From positions 1 through 10,601 of the forward strand of contig JBEGQX010000091.1 of assembly GCA_041180805.1 (NCBI GenBank): DNA of 10,601 nt, given 5' to 3'. The DNA comes from JBEGQX01 sp041180805 (GTDB lineage Bacteria > Planctomycetota > Planctomycetia > Gemmatales > Gemmataceae). The notes beneath the pieces were generated by a model that was given only the letters and a program-made list of their open reading frames with translations, was not told the origin of the DNA and did not search any database. Position 1 is the first letter of the stretch; the number at the start of each line of letters is the position of its first letter. Position numbers and translations under genes: made by a program. Below, piece after piece: positions 6,439 to 10,601 of the stretch.

Positions 6439-8169
6439 ATGACATACGACCCAACCAATCCCCTGATTGTTCAGGGTGATCGCTCTGTTCTTGTGGAAGT
6501 GGATAATCCCAAGTACGCCAAGGCTCGTGACGCGCTTGCACCTTTCGCAGAGCTTGAAAAAAGTCCGGAGCATATCCACACATATCGTCTGACACCGCTT
6601 TCGCTTTGGAATGCGGCTGCCGCCGGTCACACGGCAAAGTCGATGATTGATGTTCTTTCCACATATTCCAAGTTTCCTTTGCCCACAAACCTGACAACAG
6701 ACATCGCTGAACTTGTCAGTCGTTATGGTAGAGTCAGGCTTGAACGATCAGAAGAGAAAGATGAAAAGACTGGCGCCAACAAATTGATGTTGGTGTGCAA
6801 GGATATTCCTCTTTTGGAGGAGTTATCCAGGCAGCCCAAACTGAAGGAATACCTGAAGAACCGAATAGGCAAGACTAGTTACCTGGTGGACCCTGCTTTT
6901 CGCGGGGTTCTTAAGCAGGCACTGATCACAGTTGGTTACCCCGCTGAGGATCTTGCAGGTTACACAGAGGGTGCCGGCCTGGAGATCGGGCTAAGGACAG
7001 TATGCAGTTCCGGGGTTCCGTTTAATGTGCGGGATTACCAGCGCGAGGCATGCGAGGTTTTTCACGCGGGTGGGGATGTGCGTGGGGGCAGCGGTGTCAT
7101 TGTTCTGCCTTGCGGTGCGGGAAAAACTATCGTTGGCATTGTTGCCATGAGCATGCTTAAAAAGAACACACTGGTGCTTACCACCGGCATTACCGCGGTA
7201 AAGCAATGGCACCGGGAAATACTCGACAAGACCGACCTTGCCCCGGAAACGATTGCGGAGTACACCGGAGAATCCAAGGAGATCGCCCCGGTTACCATCG
7301 CCACCTACCAGATTTTGACCTATCGCTCTGAAAAGTCGGATGAGTTCCCACATTTCAAGTTGTTTGACAGCAAGGACTGGGGCTTGATCGTCTATGACGA
7401 GGTGCACTTGTTGCCTGCGCCAGTGTTCCGCGTGACAGCGCAAATCCAGGCAAGAAGGCGTTTGGGGCTTACTGCCACCCTGGTGCGCGAAGACGGCAGA
7501 GAAGCGGATGTTTTTAGTTTGATCGGACCCAAGAAGTATGATGTGCCCTGGCGTGAATTGGAAACCAAGGGTTGGATCGCGGAAGCTTCCTGTACTGAAG
7601 TTCGCATCGGGTTGCAGGAAGACCACCGCATGGAGTATGCGGTTGCTGAATGGCGCAACAAATACAGGCTGGCAAGCGAGAATACTGCAAAAGAAGATGT
7701 GGTGGAGGCGCTTCTGGCCCATTACCCGGAAAGCCGGGTTATTATTATCGGCCAGTACCTGAAGCAACTGCGCCAGCTTAAGAAACGTTTTGACATTCCC
7801 ATTATTACCGGCCAGACCCCCCAGGACGAACGGGAGGATTTATACGCCAAGTTTCGCAAGGGCGAGATTCGCAAGCTGATCCTTTCCAAAGTGGGCAACT
7901 TTGCCATCGATCTTCCCGATGCCAATGTGCTGATCCAGGTGTCGGGCACATTTGGTTCCCGTCAGGAAGAAGCCCAAAGATTGGGAAGAATTCTGAGGCC
8001 CAAGCCATCCGGGGACACGGCTCACTTTTACACGCTGGTAACCCGGGACACCCGGGAACAGGATTTTGCCCACCACAGGCAGATGTTTCTGACTGAACAG
8101 GGCTACAGTTATACCGTGGTGGATGGAACCGAGATTCTTGAAAAAGCCCAGTGCGCCGCCAGGGAATGA
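6439..8169 (+). CDS. XPB/ERCC3-type DNA helicase (mycobacterial XPB-like)
   Basis: A 576-residue superfamily 2 helicase of the XPB/Ssl2/RAD25 type, expected to translocate 3' to 5' on DNA using ATP and to act in repair or DNA opening. Residues 1-112 carry the N-terminal block of bacterial XPBs (NPLIVQGDRSVLVEVDNP, then the HIHTYRLTPLSLWNAAAAGH region). Residues 115-175 form a compact alpha/beta segment at the position expected for the damage-recognition-like domain. Helicase domain 1 has Walker A GAGKT (226-230, Lys229), DEVH (320-323), TAT (345-347) and the XPB-specific RED triad (Arg350-Glu351-Asp352). Helicase domain 2 ends in motif VI, QRLGRILR (513-520). All key residues are intact, so it should be active. 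From memory it is very similar along its length to the Mycobacterium tuberculosis XPB helicase, including the DEVHLLPAPVFR and SGTFGSRQEEAQRLGRILRPK blocks. The ATG at 6439 is the only ATG, GTG or TTG start between the upstream in-frame stop at 6376-6378 and the conserved N-terminus. It heads a three-gene cluster; the next start is 16 bases after its stop. Confidence 0.95.
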   Translation: MTYDPTNPLIVQGDRSVLVEVDNPKYAKARDALAPFAELEKSPEHIHTYRLTPLSLWNAAAAGHTAKSMIDVLSTYSKFPLPTNLTTDIAELVSRYGRVRLERSEEKDEKTGANKLMLVCKDIPLLEELSRQPKLKEYLKNRIGKTSYLVDPAFRGVLKQALITVGYPAEDLAGYTEGAGLEIGLRTVCSSGVPFNVRDYQREACEVFHAGGDVRGGSGVIVLPCGAGKTIVGIVAMSMLKKNTLVLTTGITAVKQWHREILDKTDLAPETIAEYTGESKEIAPVTIATYQILTYRSEKSDEFPHFKLFDSKDWGLIVYDEVHLLPAPVFRVTAQIQARRRLGLTATLVREDGREADVFSLIGPKKYDVPWRELETKGWIAEASCTEVRIGLQEDHRMEYAVAEWRNKYRLASENTAKEDVVEALLAHYPESRVIIIGQYLKQLRQLKKRFDIPIITGQTPQDEREDLYAKFRKGEIRKLILSKVGNFAIDLPDANVLIQVSGTFGSRQEEAQRLGRILRPKPSGDTAHFYTLVTRDTREQDFAHHRQMFLTEQGYSYTVVDGTEILEKAQCAARE

Positions 8170-8185
8170 CCAGAGATAAAACTTT

Positions 8186-8428
8186 ATGCTGATTTCCAAT
8201 CCAAGAACGCAAATCACAAGGATACCGGTGAAGATTCACCGCCGGGTTTGCCTGATACTTACCGAAGATGCCGTGCTGGCAGAGGAGATTCTTGCCCGCA
8301 AGAAACTTGGTCAGGAAATCTGTGGCAGGCTTACGGACAGGGTGCTGCTTCTTAGAACAGGACGCCTGGAAGCCGTGCTTGAGGAATTGCAAAAGATGGG
8401 TCACACGCCCCAAGTGCTGGGTCGCTGA
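8186..8428 (+). CDS. Small conserved-looking protein between helicase and helicase-associated genes
   Basis: An 80-residue soluble protein with no family name I can give. There is no signal peptide or membrane segment. The order is a short basic leader (1-20), a hydrophobic strand (RVCLILTED, 20-28), an acidic helix (VLAEEILARKKLGQEICGRL), a second strand (DRVLLLRTG, 51-59) and a helix ending in LEELQKMGHTPQVL (66-79), i.e. beta-alpha-beta-alpha. This pattern parallels residues 115-172 of the preceding helicase: with a single register, residues 38-78 align without gaps and share Lys40, Leu41, Arg48, Leu55, Leu68, Gly72 and Leu78. It could be a detached copy of that domain or a subunit bridging the two larger proteins; this is inference. 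Codon use looks like its neighbours. It starts 16 bases after the helicase stop with a poor Shine-Dalgarno (CAGAGAT) and ends 2 bases before the next gene, which supports one operon. Confidence 0.7.
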   Translation: MLISNPRTQITRIPVKIHRRVCLILTEDAVLAEEILARKKLGQEICGRLTDRVLLLRTGRLEAVLEELQKMGHTPQVLGR

Positions 8429-8430
8429 AT

Positions 8431-10601
8431 ATGGCAGAAGAAACCAGGAATCCTTGGACAGAAAAAACTCGCCTGACCCTTGGCAGGTATGATGAAAAAC
8501 TTCTGCGTGAAGTGGCTCAAAAACTCCTGCGTCCCCGTAGTCAGTGGCCGGTGGAAGAACTCATCGAACGCTGTGTGGAAACTTTCGAAAACACGGTTCT
8601 GGTGGATCGCCGTATCAAGGAATTAAATGATCCGGCCAGAAATCTGCTCGGGGTGATATCCCGGGCCATGCAATATCGCTGGACCCTCGCACAGCTTGTG
8701 GAAATATCCATGATGATGGGTGCGGAGGATGGCGTTGCCCCGGTATTTGAACTGTTGGGCTGCGGTCTTTTGTATCCGGATTTTGTGGATCCTCTATCCA
8801 GCGAACCACCTCCCAAACCATGCAAGAAACCGTTCATCAAGAACTTTGAGCAATGGCTTGGAACCCCGGGACCTGAAGGCTACCAGCTTTACTGCCATCC
8901 CCTGATTTCCGTTCGGGCAAGCAAGGTAAGCCTGGCGTTGCCCACCGTGCTTCCGCTGAATGAAACTGATGAACTGCAGGAAGTGGATAAACTTGCTGTG
9001 GTACGAAAGGCGGATGGGTTCGAATTTTTATTGAGAATCGCCGCCATGACTCAGCGGTCCAGGAAGGACCCGATTCGCAAAAACCAGCAAGGTGGTTTCT
9101 TCAAGCGTGACTTGGAATGGCTGAAAACAGATCCTCTGATTGCGCAAGCCCCAGCGGATTATTTTGCGGACCTGCCAGACCAGGGACCATTGCTTGCCGA
9201 ATTGGCCATTAGTTTGGGAATATTGAAAGCCACGGATGGAGAGTATGTTTTTGCCAGTTTCCCGGAAAGCTGGAAGCAGGGGTTGATAGATGCGGTCGGG
9301 GAATTATGGGCAGAATTAGTTTCCCAGAAAAACTGGAACCCGATTCAGGGTGTGAAAAATTCCCTTGAGGATGCCTCAAACCCTGCCATGACTGTGTGCA
9401 TGATGTCTGTGCTTATGCTGGGTAATCTTGAAAAAGATGCCTGGGTGTCCATTCCTCACCTTGAAGCCTGGTTGCTTGCCAGGCATCCTCTTTGGAAGGG
9501 CAATGAAAGTCTTCGTCCATCTGTCGCCCAGGGTTGGGTACAGAAATACCTGCTGGGAATCGTCTATCAGTTGGGAATGTTGGAAGTGACCAATGATGGG
9601 CAGAAAAACCATCTTGTTCGATTGTCAGAACTGGGAAGAAGAGTTCTTGGCTTGGAAAAGGTACCACCGGCCAACCAGGAATTTCCAAAGACCATTTTGG
9701 TGCAGCCTAATCTCGAGGTGCTTGCGTTTCGGCAGGGGCTTACCTCTGCCATCGTGGCGGATTTGACACATATTGCCACCTGGAGAAGCATTGGTCCTGC
9801 TTGCCAGTTGCTGCTGGAACCGGATTCCATCTATTTTGCGCTGGAATCTTCCTGGCGTTATGAGGAACTTTGTTCTTTCCTGGAACGCCACGGTACCCGG
9901 TCTACCCCGCAGGCAGTGCTGGATTCCCTGAAGACCTGGGCCAACAAGCACGAGCGCATCACTATTTATACCGGTGGAACCCTTTGGGAGTTTCCAACAG
10001 AAAAAGATTTGGATGCCGCCCTGAGCCGTGGCCTGCCGGCTTTGAAGGTGTCTGACAGGTTTGCCATATCCAAAACCGAAGAGGGTGTGGATTTTCGCAA
10101 CTACCGGCTTACTGCCACCAGAGATTATGGTCTTCCCCCAGAAAAATGCGTTCTCCTGGATCCGGATGGTGTGACTTTGATGGTGGATATCACCAAATCC
10201 GATCTGGTGATGGAAACGGAACTTCCCAAATTTTCGGATTTTCAGGAAGCCTTGACCACCCAGCAACACCGCGCCCATCGTATCACCCCGGAATCCCTGA
10301 AAAGGGGTCTTTCCCAGGGATACAGCCGTGAATCATTGGAAGAGTGGTTCATGCTTCGCGCGGGACATGGTTTAAGCGCTGCCATTGTTTTGCTTCTTGA
10401 CCACCCTGAAGATAAACCTGTTTTGGAACCCATGCTGGTAATTCACATTCCCACGGAATTGATGGCGGATGGAATCATGCAATGGCCTGATACCTCTAAA
10501 TGGATATCAAGCAGGCTGGGTCCCAAAGCATTGACGATTGAAAAGGCAAATCTGCTAAATTTTAAGCAGGCTTTAATGACCGCCTCCATAGAATTTGAAA
10601 T
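8431..10601 (+). CDS. Helicase-associated (XPB/Ssl2-like N-terminal, Helicase_C_3-type) protein, 3' end beyond the window
   Basis: The frame is open from the ATG at 8431 to the window edge (723 codons), with no stop. No Walker A, DExH or motif VI is present, so it is not itself a helicase. Residues 10-115 are helical, with LNDPARNLLGVISRAMQYRW and LVEISMMMG...ELLGCGLLYP, the winged-helix-like opening typical of bacterial helicase-associated proteins. Around residues 340-415, IPHLEAWLLARHPLW and LGIVYQLGMLEV...RLSELGRRVLG fit a second winged-helix pair. Residues 421-513 match the Helicase_C_3 pattern: ILVQPNLEVL, then EPDSIYFAL, EELCSFLERHG, TPQAVLDSLKTW and ERITIY. A related block recurs at 573-656 (VLLDPDGVTL ... 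TPESLKRGL ... SLEEWFMLRAGHG). The family member Rv0862c is the neighbour of XPB in M. tuberculosis, so a helicase partner role is likely but unproven. The start follows the 80-residue gene by 2 bases. Confidence 0.82.
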   Translation, partial: MAEETRNPWTEKTRLTLGRYDEKLLREVAQKLLRPRSQWPVEELIERCVETFENTVLVDRRIKELNDPARNLLGVISRAMQYRWTLAQLVEISMMMGAEDGVAPVFELLGCGLLYPDFVDPLSSEPPPKPCKKPFIKNFEQWLGTPGPEGYQLYCHPLISVRASKVSLALPTVLPLNETDELQEVDKLAVVRKADGFEFLLRIAAMTQRSRKDPIRKNQQGGFFKRDLEWLKTDPLIAQAPADYFADLPDQGPLLAELAISLGILKATDGEYVFASFPESWKQGLIDAVGELWAELVSQKNWNPIQGVKNSLEDASNPAMTVCMMSVLMLGNLEKDAWVSIPHLEAWLLARHPLWKGNESLRPSVAQGWVQKYLLGIVYQLGMLEVTNDGQKNHLVRLSELGRRVLGLEKVPPANQEFPKTILVQPNLEVLAFRQGLTSAIVADLTHIATWRSIGPACQLLLEPDSIYFALESSWRYEELCSFLERHGTRSTPQAVLDSLKTWANKHERITIYTGGTLWEFPTEKDLDAALSRGLPALKVSDRFAISKTEEGVDFRNYRLTATRDYGLPPEKCVLLDPDGVTLMVDITKSDLVMETELPKFSDFQEALTTQQHRAHRITPESLKRGLSQGYSRESLEEWFMLRAGHGLSAAIVLLLDHPEDKPVLEPMLVIHIPTELMADGIMQWPDTSKWISSRLGPKALTIEKANLLNFKQALMTASIEFE

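Noticed and set aside
6991..7767. 258-codon minus-strand reading frame inside the helicase gene
   Set aside because: It lies opposite the conserved helicase motifs and has no recognisable motif or ribosome binding site.
9625..10278. 217-codon minus-strand reading frame opposite the helicase-associated gene
   Set aside because: The plus-strand frame is open for 723 codons with Helicase_C_3-type sequence in the same span, so the minus frame is a shadow.

Overview
This is a chromosomal segment of a free-living bacterium, with moderate GC content (about half, by eye) and tightly packed genes. No plasmid, phage, insertion-sequence, CRISPR, rRNA or tRNA signal was seen. The gene mix includes a long-form (type 2) orotidine 5'-phosphate decarboxylase, a membrane-anchored multiheme cytochrome c, and an XPB-type helicase next to a helicase-associated-domain protein. 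That fits Planctomycetota or another deep-branching bacterial phylum better than a proteobacterium, but the assignment is an inference from gene content and is not proven.

Layout. Bases 1-1169 (minus) hold the N-terminal 389 residues of a glutamine-hydrolysing asparagine synthetase that runs off the left edge. Bases 1244-2047 (minus) encode a classical short-chain dehydrogenase, 74 bases upstream of asnB on the same strand. After a 205-base divergent intergenic region, three plus-strand genes are packed together: an NAD-dependent epimerase/dehydratase with a TTG start (2253-3263), pyrF (3266-4168), and a five-heme cytochrome c (4165-5616) whose start overlaps the pyrF stop as ATGA. A DJ-1/PfpI-family gene (5606-6115, minus) overlaps the cytochrome gene tail-to-tail by 11 bases. 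A 323-base divergent intergenic region follows. A second plus-strand cluster begins at 6439: an XPB-like DNA helicase (6439-8169), an unnamed 80-residue protein (8186-8428), and a long helicase-associated-domain protein (8431 to the right edge, open).

How they work together. The first plus-strand cluster is an apparent translationally coupled operon, yet its products (a sugar or sterol-type reductase, pyrimidine synthesis, electron transfer) have no obvious common pathway. The helicase cluster is more coherent. Mycobacterial-type XPB genes are known to sit beside a gene for a protein of this helicase-associated family, and here a short third gene lies between them. The short protein resembles a region in the N-terminal part of the helicase itself, and the long protein seems to carry two copies of its characteristic module. 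This makes the right-hand third of the window the best candidate for a poorly described system, probably in DNA repair or DNA remodelling.
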